A stretch of 64,000 nucleotides of DNA, taken from positions 263,280,624 through 263,344,623 of the forward strand of contig NC_081406.1 of NCBI RefSeq assembly GCF_030272615.1. The letters run 5' to 3'. Both the position numbers and the translations under genes were made by a program. The notes beneath the pieces are model-generated. The model was not told the DNA's origin and did no database searches. It saw only the letters and a list, made by a program, of their open reading frames with translations. This stretch comes from Cryptomeria japonica (lineage: Eukaryota; Streptophyta; Pinopsida; Cupressales; Cupressaceae). Below, in pieces: positions 1 to 11,783 of the stretch (positions within the stretch are counted from its first letter, which is position 1; every line of letters starts with the position of its first letter).

Positions 1-44
1 CATATATTTAATGTTTTGTATATTTAATGTATTATTTTTCAAGT

Positions 45-2407
45 GATGTCCATATTCCTGTGCAAATGTCGCCTTATTAGATCCCATCATCCCCACCTAT
101 ATTGCCAACTACAATGCCAACAACATGCAGCATGCAAACATCCAATGGTGCACATCATACTGACCTCGGAGTTGGTAAATCCCTCTTATGCTCTCTCTTT
201 TGTTATGTATTTATTTCCCTTGAAGTGTTCTTTCTTGGGGGCATTTCATAGTGGATTCATTTTTTGTAGCAAGACATGTACATGAGGATGCAGAGGCCAC
301 TAGTGGCGATACCATAGCAGCATTTCCTGGATCTTCCCGTATTGCTAGTACGGGAACGTTACCGGTCACATTTGTGGTGACCAAAGATTTGCTTCCCATA
401 AAGATAGAGAAGGTTCCATGTACTTTAAAATTATTATGTTATATAGAGTAATTGTAATTTACTTATTGATCACTCATTTTGGACTAATCATCCCATGATT
501 TGTTTGCAGAAAATGATATTTTTTATAAAAATCTTAATGAAATTACATTGGAAATCTTCGGGCCCACCATACGTAAATGGTGGAATGAGCAAGAAAAAAA
601 GTTAAAAGATGAGCTCATAAACCGTTTGGTTGGGTTTTTCGGAAATGAATATTCGAGAAAAGCAAGGTCCTTGACCAAATTGGCAAACATCTAAAGTATG
701 TGAGGGACAAATATAAGACACATTTAGAGAAGAACAAAAAGTATGAGCATCCCCCCATGATTCTAGAGAGGGAGTGGAAGGACTTGATTTTGGATGCAAA
801 GGAGAGAGTTGAAAGGAAAAACGGAAATACAGCACCGGGCAAAAGAAGGTATGTGATACTATTAAGAATGTAATTATGTAGTAATTACTCTTTATATTTA
901 TATAATCTAACATATTTCAAACTTTTCATAGACTGCTCGACACATCAAAGGAAACTAAGGCAAGACTAGAAAAGCATGGGCAACACAAACTTGGCTCTGG
1001 TGCTTATATGAAAGTTGTTGCACGAATTGTAAGTATCAATAAATAAAATATCGCATCGAAATAATAAATTGCAAACAAATTTTTTAATCATTAAATAATA
1101 CAAGCAAAATTCGTTTATTAAGAAAAAAATATCAAGGCTCTAAATTCAATAGAGTTCCCACAGAAGATGACATGAAAATTGCCTTTCAGGAAGACTATAG
1201 AGTCATGGTTGAACATCTAAAAGGATTGAGTGGGCAAACAGAAGAATCTAGTGCATCTATCAATCATGTAAATAAGCTAAATGAAAATTATTCAAAATTG
1301 AATTCTTGAGCAATAATCTATTCGATGTTAATTTTCAGCATAATGTGACTATATTTGTTTTAAATAATCAAGCAATCATAACAATGCACATGACATTAGA
1401 ATGCAACCTGCATAGGGTAGAACACAACCTGCACATGATGAAGGTCGTGGTGTGCATCCCAGTACTAGATGTATTCACGTGCTAAACAATTTTTTTTATG
1501 TAATGATTATTACAATTAAACATCTTTAATTGAAATTGGTGTAGTAATTAATGTAACCTTTTTTGTTTTTATTTTAGAGAATGTAGACTATGGTGAGCAA
1601 GTTGAGCATGATCCAGGTAGACAACATCAAGAACATCATGGGGCCCCACCAGGTAAAGAGGACCACTATTATTCCTTTAAACGAATTTAATTGCAATTGA
1701 TGTATTGATTAATGTAACCTTTCATTTTTCAACTCGAGAGGATTTAGAGGTTGTTCAGGATGTTGAGGATGAGCATGTAATGATTATTACAATTAAACAT
1801 CTTTAATTGAAATTGGTGTAGTAATTAATGTAACATTTTTTGTTTTTATTTTAGAGCATGTAGACTGTGGTGAGCAAGTTGAGCATGATCCAAGTAGACA
1901 ACATCAGGAACGTGATGGGGCCCCACCAGGTAAAGAGGACCACTATTATTTCTTTAAACGAATTTAATTGCAATGGGTGTATTGATTAATGTAACCTTTC
2001 GTGTTTCAACTCCAGAGGATTTAGAGAGTGTTCAGGATGTTGAGGATGAGGCTAGACAAAATGATCAGGAAGATGATGTGAGCCCATCAGATAAAGAGCA
2101 CCCTTGTAATTTTATTTTAATTAATGAAATACTTGTAACAATAATAATAAAACTCATGAATTTAACCTGTTTCTTTGTTATTGCAGTGGACCCCCCTTTG
2201 CATACGCATCTTCATCGTGAGTATAGGACTAGGCATACATTAACTAGATCACAAGCAGAGGGTAGAAGAACTGAAGAGGGGACAAATGATGAAGACAATG
2301 ATCGTCCACTTAGTCTTTACCTCCAAGATTCAAAAAGAAAGAAAATTAAAATGATTGTAATCTTATTATATGTTAATAACTGGATTTTATGTGTTAATGA
2401 ATGTTAA
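45..2407 (+). pseudogene. Remnant of a multi-exon plant gene of unknown function
   Basis: I do not recognise the product. Exon-like blocks bordered by AG and GT sites lie at about 45-174 (Pro/Ser/Thr-rich), 252-412, 510-848, 932-1028, about 1104-1267, 1578-1652, 1739-1776, 1855-1929, 2016-2077 and from 2187. The 510-848 block is the most protein-like: charged and helical (contains KWWNEQEKK, then DKYKTHLEKNKKYEH), but it needs one frame change near 660. The last block is basic (SKRKKIK, NLS-like). The general pattern weakly recalls the charged N-terminal domain of plant En/Spm-associated Transposase_24 proteins, which is only an impression. No continuous reading frame can be assembled by eye, so decay is likely, though a spliced gene cut by the window edge is possible. 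Confidence 0.35.
1498..2051 (+). repeat. Tandem duplication (period 277 bp) carrying two exon-like blocks
   Basis: Two head-to-tail copies, 1498-1774 and 1775-2051, with few differences. Each holds a 75-nt block (1578-1652 / 1855-1929) between a T-rich AG acceptor and an AG|GTAAAG donor, and a second block starting at 1739 / 2016 after an AG. All corresponding borders are offset by exactly 277 bp. The copies differ mostly by single substitutions. Confidence 0.85.
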
Positions 2408-2535
2408 TGAATGATATGTGTTAATGAATGTTGATGAATGATATGTGTTAATGAATATTGATGAGTGTTATGTGTTAATGAATGTTACGTGATAATGAAT
2501 GAATGCTACGTTTCATTAATGGATGAAAGAATGTT
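2386..2535. repeat. Minisatellite, TGTTAATGAATG-type
   Basis: Imperfect repeats of about 28-30 bp built from TGTTAATGAATGTTGATGAA and ATGATATG, roughly five units. They decay towards 2535. The array follows directly after the last exon-like block of the upstream remnant. Confidence 0.8.
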
Positions 2536-3839
2536 AGACGTTAACGGGGAATTTAGAGTGATATTAGGAGAGGGGGGGAATGAGCTTCCACCTTCATGTG
2601 GTTGGCCCTATTAAGTAGAGAATATTAAACTATTCTTGAAACAAAGAGAAGTTCAATAAGGTAACGCACTTTTCAATATTTCATTATGCTCCAGTGTTAA
2701 TCTTATTGATGATAATCATCTTGTTTGTAGGTTACATATTCAGTGTTGCGGGTTGTGAACATGCTTCTACGAGACAGTTCTCATTACAAGTGAATGCATG
2801 CCTCATTGGTTTTGTGAGTTTATTTTGTTCTAGAATAGACACACTATCTCTGTTCATTCCTTAACATTTGTTCATTTTGTTTTAGAATAGACATATTGCC
2901 TCATTTTGTTCATTCATTGTTCATTTTGAGTTTATTTCTCATAAAAGTTGATCATATCTCCATGTTGCATTGTCTAATCTCAAACTTACTATCATGTGCC
3001 TCTGTATTTAGAATCTGATTTCTATCACAATCCTTATTCTTCAGTCCTCATTGCTAGTCTACAACACTGTATCACCATTGTACTACCTCTGTGCATTCCT
3101 TATGACTTTTACATCTTTGAATGCCTTTGAGTTATTTTTTTCTTTGATCGACTTGATCTTCTTATCTCTCTATGACTATACTTTGTCTTTGATTTGATTT
3201 ACGACAAGGCTTTTATGGACTACAATTGGCATTGATGGAATCTCCTTGTATTTCCCTTAAGTTTGGGGCCTTGAAATGGAGTATACGCCTTATGATGGCA
3301 CTGTCTACTCTGTGTTCAACAATATTCTCATGTCTCCAACTTAGATGATTATATTTTCTGACTAGATATATCTTTTTAAGTGATTTTTTTGTTAATCATT
3401 ATCTCCTCGAGTTGTGTATGCCTAAAACTAAAATATTATTCTTGATAGTCTTGTTGCTCACTATTTTTTAGAGTTTTCCTTAGGCACATGCACTATCACA
3501 TGTTGCCCTTTAAACAAGGTCTAGGACTCTACCTAACCTTACACTGTTATACATGACTACATATTGAGTTCTAGGTCTCTATCTTTATAATATCCTCCTT
3601 TGATAGTATTTTTAAACAACAATATGACTATCTATATGACTATTTATGAATGTTTCATGTACTGGCTGCAAGAAATTTTTGGCATTTACTATTATGATTC
3701 CTTATGATAAGTCTTCTTGCATGAATTCTTGTAGCTATTTCATCTTTATCTTCCTGATAATGAAGTACCTACTACGCTTAATCCTTTGTAAGCTCACTGA
3801 TATTAATGTTGCTGATATTAATCCTTTGTAATCGACAAA
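2536..3839. other. Unclassified T-rich intergenic DNA
   Basis: No coding signal is visible. A short local duplication (about 2820-2935) repeats TTTTGTTYTAGAATAGACA. A small G-run is present at 2571-2578. Confidence 0.5.
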
Positions 3840-4680
3840 AGTCAACCCGATGATAACACTGACAAGTAGAAGCATGTTATCGGGATAGCATACACCGTTT
3901 AAGTCCATCAACAGAACACACACTAGCGAAAATGGAGAAATCTTGTCTTGCCGATAGCTGATGAGGCTATCGGTACGACTTATCCCGATGGACACTGGCA
4001 AAAATTAAAATGCATCGACAAAGGTTACGACGATAAAGTGTCATCGGTGTAGACAAAAGTAGTCAGGATTTTCTTTTTTAAAATTTTGGGGAAGGTCGGA
4101 ATTTAGACAAACACCACAAGACAATCGATGATGTTGTCATACCTGCGACAACAAAAATGTAGCATGATGCAGCCTTGTTCGTCATCTTAATCGTCAAAAT
4201 TCTGACAAATCCTTGAAGATGGTCCATTGGCAAAACACACACTAGCGACAATGGAGAAATCATGTCTTGTCAATAGTCGATGAGGCTATTGGTAATACTT
4301 ATCCCAATGGAAACTGGCAAAATTAAAATACATCGGCAAAGGTTACGACGTTAGAGGGTCATCGACAAAGGTTACGATGATAAAGGATGCAACGAGGTCA
4401 AAATTTCAACGTGTCCTGGTCAAACAAGCATGTCACCTAGCGGCAAAGGAGAAATCTTGTCTTGCCAATAGTTGATGATGCTATCAGTAAGAGTTGTCCC
4501 GATGGACACTGCCAAAGTAAAAATGCATTAGCAAAGGTTACGACGATAAATAAAGGATCATTAGAAAAGGTTATGGTGATAAAGGATGCAAGGAGGTCAG
4601 AAGTTCGATGTCTCCTCGTCAAAAAAACATACCACAGGTGCATAGAAATTTCCAACGTGATGTCATTTCATTTTTGATGT
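3840..4680. repeat. Degenerate tandem repeats, three units of about 220-310 bp
   Basis: Three related blocks begin near 3898, 4215 and 4436. Each contains the order: ACACACTAGCG / AATGGAGAAATC / TTGCCGATAGCTGATGAGGC / TTATCCCGATGG / AGGTTACGACGATAAA. The first has a perfect 8-bp inverted repeat (3951-3958 with 3966-3973). Ancestral CpGs are changed to TpG or CpA in the later units. This could be a fragment of an unrecognised transposon. Confidence 0.7.
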
Positions 4681-4829
4681 GAAACCCGTCATCAGAATCA
4701 CCAACGAAAAAATAGCGACGAAAAAATATGTCAAAATTTTGACGTTTAGTTATCTAAATTCCGACGAACGATCATCGAAAAACTGCTCCAAATGTACTAG
4801 TGTTGGGATGGAAAATAGAAGAGATAGAG

Positions 4830-5733
4830 TGAATAGAAATCTATGGCTAGGCCAAAGTAAGTATGTGAATTTAGTTTTATGGAGTTTCAACATGCAAGAT
4901 TGTAGACCATAATGTGTTCCTTTTGTAGTAGGAACAAAATTATCTACTTTAGATTGTCCTACATCCCCATCGAAGATGGAAGACATGAGCAGAGTGTCTT
5001 ACTATAGTGTAGTTCGAATTTTGATGTATGTTATGGTTTGAACTAGACCAAACATTGCCCAAGCAGTAGGAATTCTTTCCAGATATATGTTTAATCTTGG
5101 TAGAGTTCATTGGGATGCAGTCAAAAGAGTCTTTAGATATTTGAAGGATACCTTAGAGTATTCTTTGCATTATCATGGTAATTTGGTTGGAGACATGATT
5201 TCCCTTTGTATTCATGGTTATGAGGATTCAGACTGATAGGTGATGTTGATAACAGAAGATCCACTTGTGCTTATGTGTTTTCCTTATTTGGTGGTGCAAT
5301 TAATTGGATGAGTAAATGACAGGTTGTGGTTGCTTTGTCCACTACTGAAGTAGAGTATATGGCAGATACTCATGCTTGTAAAGAATCTATTTTTCTTAAG
5401 AGACTATGTTCAGATATTAGAATAAAACAAGGAGAAGTGATAGTTTATTGTAACAGTCAAAGTGTGATCTATCTAGCTAAGAACTTGACATTTCATGCCC
5501 GAACCAAACACATTGATGTTCAATATCATTTTGTCAAAGATATGGTCAAAGATGGAAGGGTGAAGCTAGTTAAGGTAGAAACTTTAATGAATGTTGCAAA
5601 TGCTTTAACTAAGGTTGTGAGCATAGAGAAGTTCAGATGGTGTTCATAGTCTATGGACCTCATGGCCCCTATCAATTGATTTATTGTGTTGATACTCCCT
5701 TTACCCTTGCAAGTTGTTCGGCAAGTGGGAGAA
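4830..5733 (+). pseudogene. Ty1/copia pol 3' end (RT C-terminus and RNase H), broken
   Basis: The frame resembles the end of copia polyproteins: a SKYVN...FNMQDCRP stretch from the RT tail, TRPNIAQAVGILSRYM, then the RNase H region with LSTTEVEYMADTHACKE and ARTKHIDVQYHFVKD near the end. Stop codons interrupt it at about 4911, 5037, 5236 and 5317. The longest open part is 5326-5649. It is followed by a purine-rich tract (5722-5733) and then an LTR, the normal 3' order. The 5' part of the element is missing and the DNA upstream is unrelated repeats. Confidence 0.85.
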
Positions 5734-6550
5734 TGTTGGAAAAATGGTGTCCTAATCTTGCATTTACATGAGGTTACTATTTATAGTAAGTTTTTGTTTA
5801 AGCATGGAAAGGTGTGAAATTCTCCCTAAAGCTTCTAGTTGGCTAGATAAGCATTCTGTTAAAGTTGCGTCACAAGATCACAACTAAATTTGAAGATACT
5901 AAAGTTTCCATTTTTGGAGGGTGTGATGAAATGTTTAAATTTAATATTGATTACTTTAGAGTCTTTGAAATGCCATGAAAAGTTGGCATAAATTTCATAG
6001 CATTTTATGAGGAAATAGAGAACTTCACGAGCTTTCTAGCACTTCAAACAATTCGTCAATAGGACACACGATTCACAAGCTATGGTCTTCGAAAGTTTGT
6101 ACTCCTAAAATAGGAAATATGAAATGCATCGAACACATAAATGAGCTATAAAATGGAGGGACACATGTTGATGTGTGTTTTGACACATCATAAGGAATCT
6201 AGATTGGAGATAAGGTTGACTATACCTTATTGGGTGGTTTTAGCCCATGGTTTTGTAATATGGTTTGACGATTTCTTGTATTGTATCTCTTATATATGAG
6301 GTGCATGAGATAGAGGTTGTGTGTAAGAGTCATATGGCTATTGAGTTACCTCTAAATCTATGATTAGTGGTACTCATGCAAAGAGCTTTCTCTGCAAGTA
6401 TATTGTAATATGTTATTGATTGTTGAATAATATATTGAGTTGCTTTTGGAGTGTGGATTTTTTCTCCCGAAAGAGTTTTCCCCACGTAAATCACTTTGTT
6501 GTTGTGTTGTTGAATGAATGTTATTATTTTTATTTATGTTAAGTTTCTAT
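5734..6550 (+). mobile_element. Copia LTR (3' of the pol fragment)
   Basis: Starts TGTTGGAAAAATGG directly after the purine tract and ends near 6550. It carries the U5-like core (TTTTCTCCC...CCACGTAAATC, about 6460-6493) seen in the other copia LTRs of this window. It is followed by ATGGTGGTA plus a decayed match to a Met-tRNA primer site. Confidence 0.7.
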
Positions 6551-6568
6551 AATGGTGGTAACGATCTG
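6551..6568 (+). other. Decayed primer-binding site
   Basis: ATGGTGGTA followed by ACGATCTG resembles the common plant copia site ATGGTGGTATCAGAGC with changes. Its position after an LTR that already follows an RNase H fragment is unusual. Confidence 0.45.
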
Positions 6569-6596
6569 TAAAAAAAATTCATTACCCTCCTCTCAA

Positions 6597-6657
6597 GGTT
6601 AGTGTAGGAAGTTGTTCCACTACTTAACTTCCTTACACATCCAACCATTTGGGTTGG
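6597..6657. repeat. Long imperfect inverted repeat plus a second small hairpin
   Basis: GTGTAGGAAGTT (from 6602) pairs with AACTTCCTTACAC (ending 6638), with one bulged base. An outer GGTT/AACC pair extends it over 6597-6646. A second stem, CCAACC/GGTTGG, follows at 6641-6657. Confidence 0.6.
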
Positions 6658-6777
6658 ACAACCAAGGAAAACACAAATGTGAGTGTGTTATATGAATGCA
6701 TTTAAATAGTGCAAGTGCGTTATAACACATTAGCGTTATGTAAACACAATCATATAACACTAGCATGTTGTAAAACG

Positions 6778-8005
6778 TGTTAGAGAGTTTAAATAACTAG
6801 AAGACAACTCAGAGGGGGGGTGAATCAGTTGTCACCAGATTACAAAAACCTTAAGCAATTAAAACATTGTTACCAGAACACATAAGATCAATACCAGAAT
6901 ACATAAACCAATTACTGAAATAACAAATATATCAATTAAGCACAACCAATAATTAGAGAATAAATACCATACACATGACACCAAGATTTGTACGTGGAAA
7001 ACCCGGTAAAGGGAAAAACCACAGTGGGAAGCCTACCCATGGTCAGATAATACTTCTGTAGTAAGTATGTGATTACAAATTGAGGGGCCTGCACTTGCAG
7101 GAAGGCCAACAGCCTAGAACATACTACTCATTAGAAAAGGAGTCTCACTAACTACATAAAAATCTAGACTACAATCTGGAAGTAAGAATGAACTGCAATG
7201 ATAGCATCTCCTATGCCTGAGTACAGTTCTGGTTAAGCTCAATACCGAAGGACTTAATCCTCTTGCATAAACCCAACTCAATCACTAATAATCAACCAAA
7301 TCCTTTGCATGAATGATTAATACATTATTCGCTCCTATAGCATCCTCATATATTATCCCTTACATGATCTACAATGAGATCTTGCAAATATTTATATACA
7401 AACCCTCGACCTTAAACAATTAGGTCGGCCACTAGATAATAAAACATGCCAGCCTGAGACCAAATAAATAATATACAACCCATAAAACATCCCAAAAACA
7501 CATCAAGAAGACCAATCAACACCTTACATTAAGTCGGTCCATAACCTAGATAATACCAGACTTAATTTAGGTCCACACATGCTAAAGCAATGATCCCAAT
7601 CAGCCAAGTCTCGAACACGATCACCATTAGCATACTGAATCTCTACTAAAAGTTGCACCAACACCACTTATGCATTTAACATCAAAAGATCTTCAATCAA
7701 GCTTTGTTAGTGAAAGCCTCACCGGATCAACAAACTAGGCTAACCAGCATAAAAGAAAGAATTTGATCATCAAATCAAAACCAACTAATTGAACATGTAT
7801 CAGAGTAGCATGAGTATCATATCTAAGCCAATCCAAAATACCAAAGCATACCGGAGAGTACCGGATCATCATGATCTAATCCAGCCAGAAACCAAACAAT
7901 TTATCAGGACCAAAAGGATACCAGTAAATAGCCAAAACAACTAGTGTTGACATCAATGAAAAAATATCAAAGCAACATATAATCAATTCCTCCAAATGGC
8001 CAACA
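6778..8005 (-). mobile_element. Solo LTR, copia-type, minus orientation
   Basis: Ends are TGTTAGAG (6778) and GGCCAACA (8005), that is TG...CA on the minus strand. The order of motifs matches solo LTR C: a G-run near 6815, a GTACGTGGAAAACCC core near 6990, a TATA-like run around 7395 and a terminal block with GTTGACATCAATGA. No internal region is attached. The flanks AAACG and AAATT share only three bases, so the target duplication is weak. The sequence is clearly diverged from C. Confidence 0.65.
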
Positions 8006-8029
8006 AAATTCTCATGCTATTGTGAAGAG

Positions 8030-9242
8030 AATACATCTCTCCCTCACTTTCTCTATCTCCCACTCTTTCATGTTTCTCTATCCCCTCTCTATCTCTCCTT
8101 CCCTCATTCTTTAGGGTTAGGGCTTACAATTGATGATGGAGAGTTGAGGCTTTACCTCTCCCTCCCTCCATCCTTTCCTCTCTACCAGTAATTTTCTCTC
8201 TCCATCTCTTCTCTCTCATCATCATCCCTCTATCCCTCCCTCTCTCCCCTCTCTCTCCTTTCTCTAGGTCACTACATCTCCCTCCAACCCTCTATATCTT
8301 TTCTCTCTATGTCTCTCCCTCCCTCCCTCTATATCTCTCCACATCTCCCTCTTTTCCGTATTGCCTACCTCTCTCTCCCCATCTATCCCTCTCACTTATC
8401 TCTCTCTTCTATATTTCTCCTCTCTCCACCTCTAAGTCTCTCACTTCTCTACTTCTCTCCCTCCATCTTCACCTCTCTCATTGTAAATTCTCTCTCTTCT
8501 AAGATTCTCTCTCCCTTCACCTATCTCTCTTCTCTCTAGGTCTCTCATTCCCTCCTTGTCTAGCTCTCCCTTACTCCCTCCTTACCTTTGTCTATTTATT
8601 CTCTCTCTCTCTCTCTCTCCTCTCTCCCTCCTCTTATAGGTTTTTACCGCTCCCTACCTATATCATTACCCACTTTTGTCCCTCCCCCTCTAGGTCTCAC
8701 TTCTTTATCTCTACCCTCTCTAGTTCTCTCCCTTCGGTTCCACCTCTCTACCCCTCTCTCCTTACTCCTCTCTCTCTCTTTTTGAACTTCTCCATCTCCT
8801 TCTCTTCTCCCCAATCACCTCTCCCCACTCTAGGTATCTCTCTTACTATCTATCTCTACATCCCTCCCTTTTTACCCCTCTCTCTTTGTCCTCGCTCCTC
8901 TTCTCTCTTCCCCCTCTCTAGGTCATTACCTCTCCTTCCCTTGTACAGAGTTTAGGGTTGATGGAAAATGTATCTAGGGTTTAAGGTATTGGTATATGGT
9001 TTAGGATATAAGGTTTAACCCATTGAGTTGAGGTTGTAGGGTTTATGGTTGAGGGTATTGGGTGTTGATACTTCCCTCTCTCTCTCTCCCTCTCCCTCTC
9101 TTGTCTTTTTCACAATTCCTCTCCCCCCTCTCTCACTCTCTTCCTCCCTCTCTCCCTCTCCACCTCTCCCTCCCTCATCCTCATCTCTCTCTCCACCCTC
9201 TCCAATTCTCCCCCTTCCTCTCTCCCTCTCTACCTCCTTACC

Positions 9243-9329
<87 letters not shown>

Positions 9330-9868
9330 TCTATCTCCCCCCTCTCTCCATTCTCTAGGTGATTACCTCTACCTCCCACTCTCTCTCTTTCCCCCTCTCT
9401 AGGTCTCTACCTACCTCTACCTCCCACACTCCCTCTTTCCCTCTCTCTAGGTCTCTACCTCCCTTTTCACCTCTCTATCTCTACCTTGATGTCTCATTAC
9501 CTTCCTCTCTCTCTCTCCCCCTCTATCTCTATCACCTCTCTCTCCCCCTCTAGTTCTCTCGCCTCTCTGTCTCTCCCCTCTAGGTCTCTCATGTCTCACC
9601 TCTCTCCCCCTCTAGGGATCTCACCTCTCTCCCCCTCTAGGTTTCTCACCTTTCTACTTCCCTAAATATTGATCCTACCCTTTCTCCCTCCCTCTCCTCT
9701 CTCTCACCTCTTTATTGATATCCTATCTCTAAGTCTCTTCCTCACTCCCTCACTCTCTTTTTCTTCTCCCTTTTTTTTATCTTTACTCTCTCCCTCTCTA
9801 GGTTGTTACCTCTCCCTCCCACCTCGCTATTTCTCTAGGTCATTATGCCTTGGGATTCTACCCTCTCT
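8030..9868 (+). repeat. Polypyrimidine (C/T) low-complexity region with CTAGGT punctuation
   Basis: About 1.8 kb, almost all C and T on the plus strand, punctuated many times by CTCTAGGT. A purine-containing telomere-like insert lies at 8945-9065. Long serine/leucine/proline frames across it are composition artefacts, not genes. Confidence 0.9.
9246..9324. repeat. Microsatellite (CT)n, about 39 units
   Basis: Uninterrupted dinucleotide run inside the polypyrimidine region. Confidence 0.97.
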
Positions 9869-10500
9869 AGGGTATAGGGATGATGGTGTGGGGTTTAAGT
9901 TTGAGGGTATTGGATTTACTATTAAGGGAATAAGGTATACAATTTAGGGTTTGAGAGTAGAAAGCATATAGGGTATAGGGTATAGGGTTTAGCTCAAAAG
10001 GTTTATGGTTGAGGGTATTAGTAAAGGGTTTGGGGTATAGGGTGTATGATTGAGGATTGAGGGTTGAGGGTATTGGTCATAGGCTCAGTGGTATCGGTAT
10101 AAGTTTTAGTGTTTAGTGTGTTAGTTATATGGTGAGGGTATTGTTTATAGGTCAAGGGTATATGGTTTACGTTTGAGGTTATAAGCTATAGGGTTTAAGC
10201 TTGAGGGTATAGGGTTTATGGTTGAGAGTTTAGGGTTGAGAATTGAGGGTATAGAATATAGGGTTTAGGGTTTAGAGTATTAACTTTATGGTTGAGGATA
10301 TAAGGTATAAGGTAAAAGGTTGAAGGTATATCATGTAGGGTTATAGGGTCGAGGTTATTCACATAAGGTTTAAAATTTAAGGTTGAGGGTATTGGTAATA
10401 AGGTTGGTAATATTGGTTATATCTTGAGGGTATAGAGTTTATGTTTGAGAGTATAAGGTATAGGGTATAAGGTTGAGCGTATTGGTTATAGGGTCAAAAG
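9869..10500 (+). repeat. Degenerate telomere-like repeats
   Basis: Dense 6-9 bp variants of the plant telomere unit: AGGGTATAGGG, GGGTTTAGGGTTTAGAG (about 10260-10276), GGTTGAGGGTATTGG. A shorter block of the same kind lies at 8945-9065. The G-rich strand is the plus strand throughout. It is an interstitial array, since satellite and transposons follow. Confidence 0.8.
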
Positions 10501-11783
10501 CATATAATGTAAAGTTGCAAGGTAGTATAATTTTTTTTATATACATCATGAGGCCAAACCATCAGTACCAACACATTTGGGTGGGTAGGTTTATGCGAGG
10601 CATGGTCCTATTTAATAATTTAGTTCTCTCAAATATTCCTGACCACACTATGTTGACACTTTCTCTTAAGAGCCCTAAGCATAAAAAACTATCAAAATTT
10701 GATAGGCTATTTATTGAAATTTGTGGCACATGCAAATTTTATGTCTGAACATATAGGCTAATGTAAGGTACCTCTACATTAACCTTTCTCATTTTTTCAA
10801 GACTCTAACCTAGTTGACCATGGAAAAAGTTATTATAATGTTTCAAAAATCATCAAATGTGTTCAATCTATAGCTAAAAGGTAGGATAAATTTTGTTATG
10901 TGCATTGTGGGTCCACACTTTTAGTGCCAACATATCCTAGTGGGCAGTTTTATGCTAGGCATGGTCCTGTTTTACATGCCATCTATCCTAAACGCTCTAG
11001 CATACATTGGGTTAATGCTTTCTCTTAAGAGCCCTAAGTGCAAACATTGTCAAACTTTTGTAGGAAATTTCTCCAAATCCATGTCACATACAAACATTCT
11101 ATTTGAACCTATAGCTACATGTACAGTCCCTCTACAATAACCTCTCTCAATTTTTGAAGACTCCAATCCAATTGGTTGTGGCAAAAGTTCTTCTAATGTT
11201 GCAAAAACCATCAAATGCATACAATGTAAAGTTGTAACGTACCATAAATTTTTTTCTATGCATTTGTGGGGTCAAATCATCATTGCCAACACATCTAGGT
11301 TAGCAGATTTATGCTAGGCATGGTCCTATTTTTCACCCCATCTTCCTTGAATGTTCCAACCTACACTATGCTGACACTCTCTTGAGAGGCCTAATTGCAA
11401 AAAATATCAAATTTTCTAGGAGCTACTTCTCATAATCCATGACACATACAAATGTTTCTTCTAAACCTGTAGGGTCATGTAAGGTCCCTCTACAATAACC
11501 TCTCATTTTTTGATGACATAATCCTATTGGTCATGGTAAAACTTTTTATGCTATTGCAAAAACTATTAAATTTATACAATGCAAAGTTGTAAGGTAGCAT
11601 AATTTTCATTCTGTGTCATGTGGGGCCAAACCATCAGTGCTAACATGTCTAAGTGGGTAGTTTTACACTAGGAATGACAACTCGCAAATATTCCTAGCTA
11701 CACTACGTCATCACTTTCTCTTGAGATTCCTAAGAGCAAAAAATTGTCAAACTCTAATGAATTGTTTCTAGAATCTATTGCAT
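10500..11783 (+). repeat. Satellite of about 355 bp, left part (about 3.6 units)
   Basis: Units begin near 10500, 10858, 11218 and 11573. Shared landmarks in each: AATGTAAAGTTG, a GCCAACACAT block, TATGCTAGGCATGGTCCT, CTCTTAAGAGCCCTAA, and TCCCTCTACAATAACCTCTC. The fourth unit is cut at 11783 by the LTR of element D, and the array resumes at about 40284. Confidence 0.85.

Noticed and set aside
3951-4495. Apparent compensatory changes in the CCGATAGC hairpin between repeat units
   Set aside because: The paired changes (CG to CA and CG to TG) are exactly those expected from CpG deamination on each strand, so they are not evidence of RNA structure.
9049-9553. Long Ser/Leu/Pro-rich ORFs
   Set aside because: They translate the (CT)n and polypyrimidine tract, so several frames are open because of composition.
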